Source: Rubripirellula amarantea (lineage in GTDB: Bacteria > Planctomycetota > Planctomycetia > Pirellulales > Pirellulaceae). Taken from it: a stretch of 64,000 nt of DNA. Position numbers and translations under genes: made by a program. Shown piece after piece: positions 44,637-55,023 of this stretch (positions within the stretch are counted from its first letter, which is position 1; the number at the start of each line of letters is the position of its first letter). The notes under the pieces are model-generated. The model saw only the letters and a list, made by a program, of their open reading frames with translations. It was not told the origin of the DNA and did not search any database. The stretch is taken from NCBI RefSeq assembly GCF_007859865.1, contig NZ_SJPI01000001.1, positions 2,046,001 to 2,110,000 of the forward strand. The letters are read 5' to 3'.

Positions 44637-47600
44637 ATGACCCTTCACGACTCGGCACCGACGACCTATTCCTTGTCGGCCCCTACTAAGTCGAAAGATA
44701 AGCTGACTTGCAAGTCGCCTGGTGCGTCGGATCCCGATGTGCCGAAGTCGAAGCCGGAGTACTGGCGAAGTTTGAGTCAGTTGCGAGGCAAGGAGCAATT
44801 TGCAAGCGACTATCTCAATCGTGAGTTTCCAGTCGCGGCGTCGGAGTTCCCTGAGGGCGTTTCGCGACGTCGTTGGATGAAGTTGATGGGGGCTTCGCTG
44901 GCAATGGTCGGTGCAGCGGGTTGCCGATATCCCGAAGAGGAGATTTTGCCGTTCGTGATTCGTCCCGAAGGCCGGATTCCGGGGGAAAGTTATCTTCGGG
45001 CAACGAATTTTGAGCTTGCTGGTCGGGTCTATAACCTGCTGGTGTCTAATTTTGACGGTCGGCCGCTTAAGATTGAACCGAACAACGAGCACCCCAGTGG
45101 CGGTGGGACGGATGTTTTCTCGCAGGCTTCTATTTTGGGGCTGTATGATCCTGATCGCGCTCGTGGCGATGGACCCTCGCTGCTTCGTAAGGGGCCCGAG
45201 CGTCGTGGCCAAGTGGGCTGGGATGAGTTTGACGCTTTTGGTCGTGGGTTGGTTAAGGCATACAAGGGCGCCGGGCAAGGGGCTAAGTTGGCTGTCTTGA
45301 TGTCCGGCACTCACTCGCCGTCAACGGCTCGTTTGCTTGGTGAGCTCAAGAAGCAGTTGCCAAAGGCGACGTTCGCTAGCTACGACTCAGTCGATGCTGG
45401 TGTGATGCGAGTGGCGACAACAAAGGTGTTCGGCAAGCCTGCGACTCAGGTTTTGGATCTCGAGCAGGCTGACGTGGTTGTCACGTTGCAGGCGGATATC
45501 CTGGGCAATGATCGAGGTATGATCGGAACGGCGAAGGGTTACGCGAAGCGTCGCGACCCGATCAACGGTGAAATGAATCGCCTGTATGCCGTTGAAGGGA
45601 ACTTCACGATCACGGGAGCGTCGAGTGACACGCGATTGGCTCTTCAGCCAAGCCAAATGCCCGCTTTTCTAGCAGAGCTCGGTCGAGTGGTTGAATCGCT
45701 TAAGAGTGATTCGCACGATCACAGCGATGAAACGGTCGCCTTTGATGAGCTGGATGCGGGGGCTCGTTTAGAGCGTTTCTTGGATCAGCTTGCTCACGAC
45801 ATCGTTGAAGCTGGTGATAAGGCGGTTGTTGTCGTTGGCGAAGCTTTGGGTGCCGATATGGTCGCCGCGGGCATCGCGATGAACAAGAAGTTGGGTTCGC
45901 TCGGCAAGGCGCAGAAGTTCGTTGCTGCCGCTGATGCGGAACTTGGCGAGTTGGTGTCGCTTGCCGACTTGACGGCGAAGATTGGTGCAGGCGATATCGA
46001 GTCGTTGCTGATCCTTGGCGACAACCCTGTCTTTACCGCTCCTGGTGATGTGGATGTCGCTGCGGCGATTTCCAAAGTCGAGCACTCGATCTACCTTGGT
46101 GAATACGACGATGAGACCGGTGCGATTTGCGAGTGGTCATTGCCGCTGGCTCATCCACTTGAAGCCTGGGGCGATGTGGTCGATTCCGCTGGTAACTACG
46201 GTGTTTGTCAGCCGCAGATCTTGCCATTGTTGGGCGGGCGCAGCGTGATCGAAGTGCTGGCGGCGATGATGGACTTGCCTGAAGTTCGCGGTGAGCAAAT
46301 CGTTCGGCGAACTGCTGATTCGATCGGCAGTGCACTTAGTGATCGCGAGTGGGCTAAGTTGCTTCACGATGGATTCGCTGATGGTTTGGTCGTGAAGTCC
46401 GGTGATCTTTCGGCCAGTGATGTTTCCGTTGATTTGCCCGGTGACGCACCCGCGGCGATTGATGATGTGGACAAAGACCAGTTGGAAGTGTTGTTCGTCC
46501 CCGCCGATGGGATCTACGACGGACGCTTTGCCAACAATGGTTGGTTGCAAGAAATGCCGCACGCTCTCACGAAGATGTGCTGGGACAACGCCGCGGTGAT
46601 GAGTCCCAAGACAGCGACGAAGCTTGGTGTGAAGCACGGGCTGTTTGTCGCGTTGGAAGTTGGCGATTCGAAGGTCCAGTTGCCTGTTTACGAGATGCCT
46701 GGCTTTGCTCCTGGCGTGGTTTCGGTGCCCATGGGCTACGGCCGCACCCGAGTGGGTGAAGTGGGTGGCGATGCCGAGAAAGGTGTTCCGATCGTTGGGA
46801 TCGATGTTTCGCCGCTGCGTCGCAGCGATGCGATGTTGTTGGCTACCAGCGTGAAGGGTCGCCCTCGTTACGAGGATTACGACATTGCCACGACTCAGGA
46901 TCACTGGGCGATTGACGAAGGTGGCCGAAACGAAACGATCGCTCGTAGTTTCTCGCTGGTTCGTGAAGGCACGGTTGAGTTGCTCAAGAAGGTTCCCGAG
47001 TTCGCGGAATCGCTTGGACCGCACGTTCCTAAGGTGGGGCGCGAGGGTTCGCTATGGAATGAGCCCATGGCTACGATCCAAGAGGATCCAGCCAAGGAGT
47101 TCTTGCCTCAGTGGGGCATGGCGATTGACTTGTCCAAGTGCACCGGCTGCAACGCTTGCGTGATCGCCTGCCAAAGCGAAAACAACGTGCCGATCGTTGG
47201 GCGTGAGCAGGTGCTCAATAGCCGCGAAATGCACTGGTTGAGAATCGACCGTTACTTCCGCGGTGACGAAGACTTCGCCGATGTCGTGCAAGAACCCGTC
47301 GCTTGCATGCACTGCGAAACCGCTCCTTGCGAACAAGTTTGTCCTGTCGCTGCGACGGTGCACACCGACGAAGGTTTGAATGCGATGGCCTACAATCGTT
47401 GCATCGGGACTCGGTACTGTGCCAACAACTGCCCGTTCAAGGTGCGTCGCTTCAACTACTTCAACTACAACACTGAAGTTGGCGTTGGTTATGGAGTCGA
47501 CGCTTACCCGGGAAACATTGAAAGTGCCAATCGCAAGTTGCAGGCCTTGGTCATGAATCCCGAAGTGACCGTTCGCGGTCGTGGCGTCATGGAAAAGTGC

Positions 47601-48038
47601 ACCTACTGCGTTCAGCGTATCGAAAAGGGCAAGATCACCGCTCGCAAAGAAGATCGCCGCGTCGGCGAAGGCGACGTTGTGACAGCTTGCCAAGCCGCTT
47701 GTCCAACCAATGCGATCGAGTTCGGTGACATCTCCGATCCTGAATCCGCAGTTTCGAAGAAGCGTCAGGACGTTCGCAGTTACGGCATGCTCGAACAGCT
47801 TAACGTGAAGCCTCGCACCGAATACTTAGCTCGCGTTCGCAATACGCCCGCACGCCTGATGACCACTCGCCAAATCACCGACTTGGCCGAGTTAAAGGCA
47901 CCGCATCACGGTCACGATGACCACGGTGATGGTGGGCACGGTGATGACAGCCATGGGCATGGCGAGCATGACGACCACGGTCATGGCCACGATGACCATG
48001 GGCATGACGAGGCACACGCCGAAAAAGATCACGCATAG
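44637..48038 (+). CDS. actB: Alternative complex III subunit B, molybdopterin-like plus iron-sulfur domains
   Basis: This 1,133-residue fusion has a Tat-type signal around residues 79-98 (SRRRWMKLMGASLAM), a molybdopterin-oxidoreductase-like domain without the N-terminal cluster Cys set, and a C-terminal four-cluster ferredoxin domain: CTGCNACVIACQSE, CMHCETAPCEQVCP, CIGTRYCANNCPF and CTYCVQRI with ACQAACPTNAIEFG. In this family the molybdopterin domain carries no cofactor. It sits on the periplasmic side and passes electrons toward the hemes. The last ~45 residues are an unusual His/Asp/Gly-rich tail (HHGHDDHGDGGHGDD and further repeats) that could bind metal. Confidence 0.93.
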   Translation: MTLHDSAPTTYSLSAPTKSKDKLTCKSPGASDPDVPKSKPEYWRSLSQLRGKEQFASDYLNREFPVAASEFPEGVSRRRWMKLMGASLAMVGAAGCRYPEEEILPFVIRPEGRIPGESYLRATNFELAGRVYNLLVSNFDGRPLKIEPNNEHPSGGGTDVFSQASILGLYDPDRARGDGPSLLRKGPERRGQVGWDEFDAFGRGLVKAYKGAGQGAKLAVLMSGTHSPSTARLLGELKKQLPKATFASYDSVDAGVMRVATTKVFGKPATQVLDLEQADVVVTLQADILGNDRGMIGTAKGYAKRRDPINGEMNRLYAVEGNFTITGASSDTRLALQPSQMPAFLAELGRVVESLKSDSHDHSDETVAFDELDAGARLERFLDQLAHDIVEAGDKAVVVVGEALGADMVAAGIAMNKKLGSLGKAQKFVAAADAELGELVSLADLTAKIGAGDIESLLILGDNPVFTAPGDVDVAAAISKVEHSIYLGEYDDETGAICEWSLPLAHPLEAWGDVVDSAGNYGVCQPQILPLLGGRSVIEVLAAMMDLPEVRGEQIVRRTADSIGSALSDREWAKLLHDGFADGLVVKSGDLSASDVSVDLPGDAPAAIDDVDKDQLEVLFVPADGIYDGRFANNGWLQEMPHALTKMCWDNAAVMSPKTATKLGVKHGLFVALEVGDSKVQLPVYEMPGFAPGVVSVPMGYGRTRVGEVGGDAEKGVPIVGIDVSPLRRSDAMLLATSVKGRPRYEDYDIATTQDHWAIDEGGRNETIARSFSLVREGTVELLKKVPEFAESLGPHVPKVGREGSLWNEPMATIQEDPAKEFLPQWGMAIDLSKCTGCNACVIACQSENNVPIVGREQVLNSREMHWLRIDRYFRGDEDFADVVQEPVACMHCETAPCEQVCPVAATVHTDEGLNAMAYNRCIGTRYCANNCPFKVRRFNYFNYNTEVGVGYGVDAYPGNIESANRKLQALVMNPEVTVRGRGVMEKCTYCVQRIEKGKITARKEDRRVGEGDVVTACQAACPTNAIEFGDISDPESAVSKKRQDVRSYGMLEQLNVKPRTEYLARVRNTPARLMTTRQITDLAELKAPHHGHDDHGDGGHGDDSHGHGEHDDHGHGHDDHGHDEAHAEKDHA

Positions 48039-48125
48039 TTAGGGGCCATGTCGGTTTCAGCACGTTTCCGGCATCGGCGCAACCACGAATAATTCCAACG
48101 TTTCCATCCTCATCGAAGATTTCTC

Positions 48126-49538
48126 ATGTCCCTCGCCATTCCCAACGGATTGGACAATACCGTCGAACGCCCGGGCGAACGCGCTCCGCTAGTTCTCGGT
48201 GACACGACCTATCACGACATCACTGAAGCGGTGTGCCAGGTTGCTGAGCGCAAGCCCAGCAAGGGTTGGATCATTGGCTTCCTGATCGCATTCGCCATTT
48301 TGCAATACTTCGGTATTTGCATTCTGTATTTGATCTATACAGGTGTGGGTGTGTGGGGAAACCGGGCTCCGATTTTCTGGGGCTGGCCTATCGTTAACTT
48401 CGTGTTCTGGGTTGGTATTGGACACGCGGGGACTTTGATCAGTGCGATTTTGTTTCTGTTCCGTCAGGAATGGCGAACGAGTATCAACCGCGCCGCCGAG
48501 GCGATGACGATCTTCGCGGTTGCCTGTGCGGGGACGTTTCCCGGAATTCACGTTGGTCGTGCTTGGTTGGCGTTTTGGTTGGCACCTTACCCAAGTTTGA
48601 ATCTTTGGATGTGGCCTCAGTTCCGCAGTCCGCTGCTATGGGACGTTTTTGCGGTCAGCACGTACGGAACGGTTTCGTTGTTGTTTTGGTACATGGGAAT
48701 GGTGCCTGACTTGGCAACGTTCCGTGATCGCAGCAAGAACAAATGGCGGCGAATGGCTTACGGTATCTTGTCGCTCGGTTGGTCGGGATCGTCGCGTCAC
48801 TGGATGCGTTACGAGAAGGCATACGCATTGTTGGCTGCGTTCGCCGCGCCGTTGGTGCTTTCGGTTCACACCATCGTTTCGTTTGACTTCGCGGTATCGC
48901 AAGTTCCCGGCTGGCACACCACCATCTTCCCGCCTTACTTCGTTGCGGGGGCTATCTTCAGTGGTTTCGCCATGGTGCTAACGCTGATGGTTCCTGCCCG
49001 TTCGATGCTGGGTCTAGAGAAGCTCATTACAATTCGTCACTTGGATAACATGTGCAAGATCATCCTGGCGACTGGGTCGTTGGTGGGTCTCGCTTACGGA
49101 ACTGAATTTTTCATCGCTTGGTATGGTCAAGTGCCCGAAGAGAAGTTCGCGTTTGTTAACCGCGCCTTTGGTCCCTATTGGTGGGCTTACTGGACGATGG
49201 TGACGTGTAACGTGATCAGCCCCCAGTTGTTCTGGGTAAAGAAATTCCGCACCACGCCTTGGATCATCGTTCTGATTTCGATCTTCGTGAACATCGGAAT
49301 GTGGTTCGAACGTTTCGTGATCACGATCACTAGTCTCTCGCGTGATTATCTACCAAGTGCCTGGGCGTATTTCTCGCCAACGTGGGTCGACTGGTCGATG
49401 CTGATCGGCTCCTTCGGGCTGTTCTTCACATTGTTCCTTTTGTTTTGTCGTTTGATGCCGGTCATCAACATGGCGGAAACCAAAGCAACGCTTGCTAAGC
49501 AAATTCACATGGCTCACTCGTCTTCGGAGGAGCACTAA
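48126..49538 (+). CDS. actC: Alternative complex III subunit C, NrfD-like quinol-binding membrane subunit
   Basis: The 470-residue protein has about ten membrane helices of the NrfD/PsrC type, e.g. [40 protein letters not shown] and [19 protein letters not shown]. ActC subunits hold a quinol site near the periplasmic face next to ActB. The conserved [11 protein letters not shown] and PVPxHTIVSFD-like regions fit. It ends one base before the ActD-ActE start (TAA immediately followed by ATG), a strong sign of coupled translation. Confidence 0.92.
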   Translation: MSLAIPNGLDNTVERPGERAPLVLGDTTYHDITEAVCQVAERKPSKGWIIGFLIAFAILQYFGICILYLIYTGVGVWGNRAPIFWGWPIVNFVFWVGIGHAGTLISAILFLFRQEWRTSINRAAEAMTIFAVACAGTFPGIHVGRAWLAFWLAPYPSLNLWMWPQFRSPLLWDVFAVSTYGTVSLLFWYMGMVPDLATFRDRSKNKWRRMAYGILSLGWSGSSRHWMRYEKAYALLAAFAAPLVLSVHTIVSFDFAVSQVPGWHTTIFPPYFVAGAIFSGFAMVLTLMVPARSMLGLEKLITIRHLDNMCKIILATGSLVGLAYGTEFFIAWYGQVPEEKFAFVNRAFGPYWWAYWTMVTCNVISPQLFWVKKFRTTPWIIVLISIFVNIGMWFERFVITITSLSRDYLPSAWAYFSPTWVDWSMLIGSFGLFFTLFLLFCRLMPVINMAETKATLAKQIHMAHSSSEEH

Positions 49539-50966
49539 ATGTCTGACCAAACGACCACTATGAGCACTGAAAAAAAGGTCCATGGAACCGTCGCCGAATT
49601 CACTTCGGTCGACACGTTGCTGGCCGCTTGTCGTCGAATCCGTGATGCGGGTTACACCAAGACAGACGCGTTCACGCCATTCCCGGTTCACGGGATCGAT
49701 TCAGCATTGGGCATCAAGCCCACGGTTCTGCCCTGGATCGTGTTGGTTTGCGGTTTGACCGGAACGATGACCGCGCTGGTCATGCAGATTTGGATGAACG
49801 GGATCGATTACAAGTACATCATCTCGGGTAAGCCATTCATCTCGCTTCCTGCGTTCATCCCGGTGGCGTTCGAGTTGACGATCTTGTTTGCGTCGTTTGG
49901 GACATTCTTTGGAATGTGGATCCTTAATGGGCTTCCGAAGTTCAGCAATCCGGTGTTCACCGATCCGCGTTTCGATCGCGTTACCGACGACCGGTTCTTC
50001 CTATACATCGACGCCAAAGACGCTCAATACGACCAGAGCGGAGTCGAAAAACTGCTCGGTGACACCGGCAGTGAGTACATCCAAACTGTGGTCGAAGACG
50101 ACAGCGAAGCCAAGGTTCCACGGTTCTTGTTTTCGACTTGGGTCGCTGTGGTGGCTCTATCGATCATCCCTTTGCTGATCGTACTTAAGATGCGGGTGAC
50201 CAATAGTCCGTCGCCACGTTTCCACGTCTTTTACGACATGGACTTCTCGCCGTCCAAGGACGCTCAGCAGAGTACGACCTTGTTTGCCGACGCTCGAGCG
50301 ATGCGTCCCGATGTACCGGGAACCGTTGCACGTGGTCAGCTTGATATGAATTTCCGCACCGGTATCGACATGGATGCCTTGGCCGCGCTGGATTCGAATC
50401 GTGCTCAGCAACTCGTGCGATTGCTTGACGAACCCACTGATGGTGAAGCCGGTGAAAGTGACGCCGCTGAAGCATCGTCTGAAGAAGCCCAGCCTAGCGT
50501 GATGGATACAACGCCTTGGTTGGACGACAACCCGGTCGGAGTCAGCAAAGAGACGCTACTGAGAGGCCAGAAGTACTTCGGGATTTATTGTTCGGTATGT
50601 CACGGCATGAACGGTGGCGGAAACGGTTTGGTTAATCGTCGAGCTCAGAAGATCTTGGCCGCCACTTGGGTGCCACCATCATCGTTGCACGATCCAACGC
50701 TGTACGACGACAAGTATCCCGACGGAAAGTTGTTCAGCACGATCAGCAACGGCATTCGCAAGATGCCCGGCTACGCCAGTCAAATCAAGGCGGAAGATCG
50801 TTGGGCAATCGTTGCTTATGTTCGCGCCTTGCAAAAGAGCCAGAACGCTTCATTCGATCTGGTGCCTGCTGACAAGGTCGAAGAACTGAAGAAGAAACAG
50901 GCCGAAGTGAAGGAAGCTCTCAAGAAGCAAGCCGAAGCAGAAGCCGAGGCCGCCCAGAAGAAATGA
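49539..50966 (+). CDS. actDE: Fusion of alternative complex III subunits D and E
   Basis: The first ~200 residues are ActD/DUF3341: HGTVAEFTSVDTLLAACRRI, two membrane helices (VLPWIVLVCGLTGTMTALVM; AFELTILFASFGTFFGMW) and RFDRVTDDRFFLYIDAKDA. A third helix (~200-220) leads into an ActE-like monoheme cytochrome c domain with YFGIYCSVCHGMNGGGNG (heme CSVCH) and a distal Met candidate in IRKMPGYASQI. Usually these are two genes; here they are one frame of 475 residues with no stop. The C-terminus is a Lys/Glu/Ala coiled-coil-like tail. Fusion would fix the cytochrome next to the membrane module. Confidence 0.9.
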   Translation: MSDQTTTMSTEKKVHGTVAEFTSVDTLLAACRRIRDAGYTKTDAFTPFPVHGIDSALGIKPTVLPWIVLVCGLTGTMTALVMQIWMNGIDYKYIISGKPFISLPAFIPVAFELTILFASFGTFFGMWILNGLPKFSNPVFTDPRFDRVTDDRFFLYIDAKDAQYDQSGVEKLLGDTGSEYIQTVVEDDSEAKVPRFLFSTWVAVVALSIIPLLIVLKMRVTNSPSPRFHVFYDMDFSPSKDAQQSTTLFADARAMRPDVPGTVARGQLDMNFRTGIDMDALAALDSNRAQQLVRLLDEPTDGEAGESDAAEASSEEAQPSVMDTTPWLDDNPVGVSKETLLRGQKYFGIYCSVCHGMNGGGNGLVNRRAQKILAATWVPPSSLHDPTLYDDKYPDGKLFSTISNGIRKMPGYASQIKAEDRWAIVAYVRALQKSQNASFDLVPADKVEELKKKQAEVKEALKKQAEAEAEAAQKK

Positions 50967-51031
50967 GCCGTTCGCCTCGGTGACGCTCGCAACCCAATTC
51001 ACAGTCCAACCTTTTCAACGATTTAACTCTG

Positions 51032-52300
51032 ATGTCTGAACACGCCGCTCCCACCGTCAAACCTGCTGACGATCCGGCCTTCAAGCTACCTGCTTCGCTT
51101 GCGTCGCTAAGCGTTCCGCTTTGCGGCGGTGGTTTGGTGCTGTTGGTGGTTGGCTGGATCTTGGGCAACTTCATGGTTTCGCCAAAGGTCGGCATGTCAG
51201 CCTACCTGACCGCGTTCATCTATTGCTTGACGCTGACGCTGGGTTGTTTGTTTTTCGTCTTGATTCAACACCTCGTTCGCGCGGGCTGGAGCACCGTCGT
51301 TCGACGCATCGCCGAGTTGGTGATGGTCATGCTCGTGCCGCTGGCGATCTTGTTCCTGCCGATCGTTCTGACACTGCTTTTTGGCAGCGGAACGTTGTAC
51401 GGTTGGGACGTCAAGGATTACGACAGCATCAACCATCTCAATCCTGACATCTGGGGTGAGAAGACTCGTTGGTTGACTCAGTCATGGTTCACCTTTCGCG
51501 CTATCATTTACTTTGCTGCTTGGATTGGCATCGCGATCTACTTCTTTCGCGGAAGCACCGAGCAAGATGAAACCGGCGAACGAGCGGTAACCGATCGGCT
51601 TCAGTATTGGAGCGGTCCTGCGGTGATGGCCTTCGCTTTGATCACGTCGATGGCAGCCTTCGATTGGGTGATGAGTTTGGCACCGACGTGGTTCTCGACC
51701 ATGTTCGGCGTTTACATGTTTGCCGGAAGTATTCTGTCCGCCCACTGCCTCATCACCGTGGTCGCATTCGTGCTTCAAAAGAAGGGAGCGATGCGTGACG
51801 AGGTCACCGTCGAGCACTATCACGACTTAGGTAAATTGATCTTCGGGTTCATCCTGTTTTGGATCTACATTTCGTTCAGCCAGTACCTGTTGATTTGGTA
51901 CGGCAACATTCCCGAAGAAACCGAGTGGTTCTACCATCGCCAAGAAGGTGGTTGGTGGATGCTGTCAATCTGCTTGGTCGTATTCCACTGGATCATTCCA
52001 TTCCTGGGTACGATGAGCCGCCACGTTCGCCGTCGCCCATGGGCAATGTGCTTCTGGGGCGTTTATCTGCTCGTCCTGCACTTCTTCGATGTGTTCTGGA
52101 TGATCATGCCCGAAGCTAACGCTGTTGGTGCCGCCGGCCCGATCGCCTTGTCGCTCTTCCCCGTGCTTGCCAGCGTGCTTTGCGTGTTGGGCATGGTTGG
52201 TTTGCTAGCAGGATTAGTGCTGATGGTCGCTGGGGGAACCAAGATCATTGCAGTGCGAGATCCACGATTGGCCGAATCGATGGCCTTTGAAAACATTTGA
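51032..52300 (+). CDS. actF: Alternative complex III subunit F, NrfD-like membrane subunit
   Basis: The 422-residue protein has about ten helices and is a second NrfD-type subunit, as expected for ActF, which pairs with ActC in the membrane core. Typical segments are LVLLVVGWILGNFMVS, HLVRAGWSTVVRRIAELVM, SMAAFDWVMSLAPTWFSTMF and HWIIPFLGTMSRHVRRRPW. Two stretches, VRAGWSTVVRR and FDWVMSLAP, are characteristic of ActF. A six-base-pair hairpin (TGCGTC/GACGCA) follows at about 52309-52325. Confidence 0.92.
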   Translation: MSEHAAPTVKPADDPAFKLPASLASLSVPLCGGGLVLLVVGWILGNFMVSPKVGMSAYLTAFIYCLTLTLGCLFFVLIQHLVRAGWSTVVRRIAELVMVMLVPLAILFLPIVLTLLFGSGTLYGWDVKDYDSINHLNPDIWGEKTRWLTQSWFTFRAIIYFAAWIGIAIYFFRGSTEQDETGERAVTDRLQYWSGPAVMAFALITSMAAFDWVMSLAPTWFSTMFGVYMFAGSILSAHCLITVVAFVLQKKGAMRDEVTVEHYHDLGKLIFGFILFWIYISFSQYLLIWYGNIPEETEWFYHRQEGGWWMLSICLVVFHWIIPFLGTMSRHVRRRPWAMCFWGVYLLVLHFFDVFWMIMPEANAVGAAGPIALSLFPVLASVLCVLGMVGLLAGLVLMVAGGTKIIAVRDPRLAESMAFENI

Positions 52301-52376
52301 CCAGGGCTGCGTCGTGATGACGCACTTCCCTTGATTTGGCCCCCGAAACCCACATTTTTTGAACAGAATACGCATC

Positions 52377-52700
52377 ATGGCAGCCTACGACGATCTGAAC
52401 GTCAATCGAATTTTCACCGTCGGAATTCTCTCGATTGTTGTGACGGCTGTGACCGCTTTAGCGGTTCAAGTGTTGTACTACACAATGCTCGGATGGCAGC
52501 AAGAAGAGACCGCCGCCGAGAGCGACTATCGACGTCAAAATCAAATCTTGGCCGAACAGGCTGAGGAAATTTCGACTTACGGCGTCAACGAAGAAACGGG
52601 CAATGTGATCATTCCCATCGATCAGGCGATCGAGTATTTGGCAAAAGAGAAATCCAAGTCAGCAGGAAATGCGAAAGATAGCGGCAGTGACGAAACCTAA
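52377..52700 (+). CDS. Small single-span membrane protein of the respiratory operon
   Basis: The ATG at 52377 gives 107 residues with one membrane helix (VGILSIVVTAVTALAVQVLYY) and a charged C-terminal part. An upstream start would add six residues. It occupies the position of the small ActG-type or assembly subunits in other act operons, but no similarity is clear. Its 3' end overlaps the SCO gene by 32 bases. Possible role: structural or assembly subunit linking complex III and the oxidase. Confidence 0.75.
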   Translation: MAAYDDLNVNRIFTVGILSIVVTAVTALAVQVLYYTMLGWQQEETAAESDYRRQNQILAEQAEEISTYGVNEETGNVIIPIDQAIEYLAKEKSKSAGNAKDSGSDET

Positions 52701-53667
52701 TGCAACCGCAGCCTGGCAGAACGATTGCGAAGCAATCCGAGGTCGCCGGTTAGCGGTACAGGGACCACTGCGTCTAATCGTATTATCAGCGATGATTTTC
52801 GCGAGCCTGATCTCGGCCGAAACTACCTTCGGCCAAGCGGCTCTTCAATCGGATGCTGAAGTAACGCTCAACGATGGTGTTCCCCGCGAAGTCGAGAACG
52901 TCACGGTCGAGCAGAAGCTGGGCGACGCGGTACCGCTCAACTTGCCGTTGACCGATTCGCTGGGCCGACGCATCAAGACCGGCTACGTGATCGACGGCAA
53001 CAAGCCAGTCATCATTTCGCTTAACTACAGCGATTGTCCGATGCTTTGTAACGTGCAGCTCAATCAGCTGTGCAAATCACTGAAAGAGCTCGACCTGCAA
53101 ATCGGCAAGGACTTCCAAATCCTAACCGTGAGTATCGATCCAAACGAAACGACCGAGAAGATCCGCGAGACGAAAGCCAAGTACGCCGACCAGTTGATCA
53201 AGACGCACCCCGGTGTAGATGAGGGTTGGACGTTTTGCACCGCTCAACAACCTATCATCACCAAGCTCGCCGACGTTCTGGGTTTTCGATACACCTACAA
53301 CCAAAAAGCAAAAGAGTATTACCATCCGGCAATGTTAGCGTTCGTGTCCCCCAAGGGCGTGATCACGCGATATTCGCTGGCACTGTCGTTTGAACCAGAA
53401 GACCTTCGCAAGGCGCTCGTTGAATCGGGTGATGGCACGGTCGGTTCACCAGTTGACCAGTTGATCATGTGGTGTTTTAGCTACGACCCGGATAGCAACA
53501 GTTATGTGGCCGAAGCCTGGAAGATCATGCGTTTGGCCGGAGCAGCGACGATAGGACTGATGCTGGCATGTTTGGCTCCGTATTGGGTCGGCAAAAAGGC
53601 GTTTCCTGGCAAAGCTGAAGACGACAACCCTGTTGATCCAGAAACATCGACGCCGGATTCGATTTGA
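52669..53667 (+). CDS. SCO1/SenC-type copper chaperone
   Basis: SCO proteins deliver copper to the CuA site of oxidase subunit II. The thioredoxin-like core has the copper-binding CxxxC in YSDCPMLCNVQLNQL and the conserved His in EYYHPAMLAFVSP. A hydrophobic N-terminal segment (LRLIVLSAMIFASLISAE) and a C-terminal helix (AGAATIGLMLACLAPYWV) should hold it in the membrane, an extra anchor over many SCO proteins. The ATG at 52669 overlaps the previous gene by 32 bases; a GTG at 52687 is an alternative. It lies directly upstream of coxB, its likely target. Confidence 0.93.
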   Translation: MRKIAAVTKPNATAAWQNDCEAIRGRRLAVQGPLRLIVLSAMIFASLISAETTFGQAALQSDAEVTLNDGVPREVENVTVEQKLGDAVPLNLPLTDSLGRRIKTGYVIDGNKPVIISLNYSDCPMLCNVQLNQLCKSLKELDLQIGKDFQILTVSIDPNETTEKIRETKAKYADQLIKTHPGVDEGWTFCTAQQPIITKLADVLGFRYTYNQKAKEYYHPAMLAFVSPKGVITRYSLALSFEPEDLRKALVESGDGTVGSPVDQLIMWCFSYDPDSNSYVAEAWKIMRLAGAATIGLMLACLAPYWVGKKAFPGKAEDDNPVDPETSTPDSI

Positions 53668-53731
53668 ATTTCGGATCACAAAGACTTACAAATTTATCCA
53701 ATTACCTGATTCAACCCTGAATTAAGAATCA

Positions 53732-54922
53732 ATGTTAGCATCCGCATTTTCCCTTCTGGGCGATATTTCCGAAGACTACGCGTTCTTCCCGCAAGAAGCG
53801 TCGTCATTCGCAGCCGAGAACGATTGGTTGTTCACGTTCATTTCGTGGACATGCGTGGTTTTCTTTGTCCCGATTGTCGGATGCTTGATCTGGTTCTCGA
53901 TCAAATATCGCAAACCCAAGGGTGGCAAGGCGGAAAGCAACGTCTCACACAATACGCCTCTTGAGTTGGCTTGGTCGATTTTCCCATCGTTCTTCTTGGT
54001 TGGGATGTTCGTTCTTGGTGCAAGAGCCTACCTCGATCAACGTGCAGTTCCCGATGGGGCCAACGAGATCAACGTGCAGGCGTTCAAGTGGGGCTGGACC
54101 GTCGACTACGGTCGTGGAGTCTTCCATCCCGAACTGCACTTGCTTCAAAATGAGCCGGTGAAGTTGTCGATGCGTTCGAGTGATGTCATCCACAGTTTGT
54201 ACATCCCTGCTTTCCGAGCCAAAAAGGACATCGTCCCGGGTCGCTACAACTATATGTGGTTTAAGCCCACTCTGGCGAGCGAGAAGGTGCCTGACGAAGA
54301 GCTTGCCGCTGCACTCAAAGAAACCAAAGACTTGGGCGAAGAGTGGAGCTACGACGATCGGCAGTTCACGCCAGATGGGTACAAGTTCTACGATCTTTAC
54401 TGTGCTGAGTACTGCGGTACGAACCACTCCGAAATGCAAACGGTGGTCGTCGTTCATGAAACCTTGGAAGATCTGAACGCCTGGATCAAGAAGTACAGTG
54501 CTCGTGGAGCGGACGAATCACCAGCCGCTTACGGTGAATTGCTTTACCAGCGCCGTGGTTGCAAGAGTTGCCATAGCGTCGACGGCAGCAAACTTGTCGG
54601 TCCTTCGTTCCAAGACCTCTACGGACGTCCCGAAGCGATGACCACGGGTGAGTCGGTGCTTGCTGACGAAAACTACATTCGTGAGTCGGTGCTGTATCCA
54701 AAAGCCAAGGTGGTTGCTGGTTACCAACCAGTGATGCCAAGCTACAAGGGCCAATTGAGCGACGATGATATCTATTCTCTCGTCGAGTGGATGAAGTCGA
54801 TCTCGTCCAATGCAAGCTCTGAGGCCACACCTTCGGAAGCAAACGAAACGGAAGCTACCGAAGCGGAAGCAAACGAAACTGAGTCAGTCGATTCTGCATC
54901 CGCTGAGGAAGCGACTGAGTAG
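53732..54922 (+). CDS. coxB: Cytochrome c oxidase subunit II with fused cytochrome c
   Basis: The 396-residue protein has two N-terminal helices (WLFTFISWTCVVFFVPIVGC; LELAWSIFPSFFLVGMFVLG), a cupredoxin domain with the CuA motif YCAEYCGTNHSEMQ (two Cys, His, Met) and a fused c-type cytochrome with GCKSCHSVDGSKLVGP and a Met in QPVMPSYKGQL. This is the caa3-type layout, with the heme domain accepting electrons from the bound complex III. The C-terminus ends in an acidic, imperfectly repeated Glu/Ala/Asn/Thr tail (~360-396). A CGGGG/CCCCG hairpin follows the stop. Confidence 0.95.
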   Translation: MLASAFSLLGDISEDYAFFPQEASSFAAENDWLFTFISWTCVVFFVPIVGCLIWFSIKYRKPKGGKAESNVSHNTPLELAWSIFPSFFLVGMFVLGARAYLDQRAVPDGANEINVQAFKWGWTVDYGRGVFHPELHLLQNEPVKLSMRSSDVIHSLYIPAFRAKKDIVPGRYNYMWFKPTLASEKVPDEELAAALKETKDLGEEWSYDDRQFTPDGYKFYDLYCAEYCGTNHSEMQTVVVVHETLEDLNAWIKKYSARGADESPAAYGELLYQRRGCKSCHSVDGSKLVGPSFQDLYGRPEAMTTGESVLADENYIRESVLYPKAKVVAGYQPVMPSYKGQLSDDDIYSLVEWMKSISSNASSEATPSEANETEATEAEANETESVDSASAEEATE

Positions 54923-54923
54923 C

Positions 54924-54940
54924 CGGGGCGACAGTCCCCG
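54924..54940. other. CGGGG/CCCCG hairpin between coxB and coxA
   Basis: A 5-bp G/C stem with a seven-base loop starts two bases after the coxB stop. It lacks a T-run and may protect the upstream message or be a processing site. Confidence 0.45.
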
Positions 54941-55023
54941 CCCAAGACATACTTTCCATCACAATTGATTTTCCGACGTTCCCACGCGTCAATTAGACCA
55001 TTGCGTCACTAGAGGTTTAAACC

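Noticed and set aside
46137-47693. Long minus-strand frames inside actB
   Set aside because: Shadows of a strongly supported gene; long only because of its codon bias.
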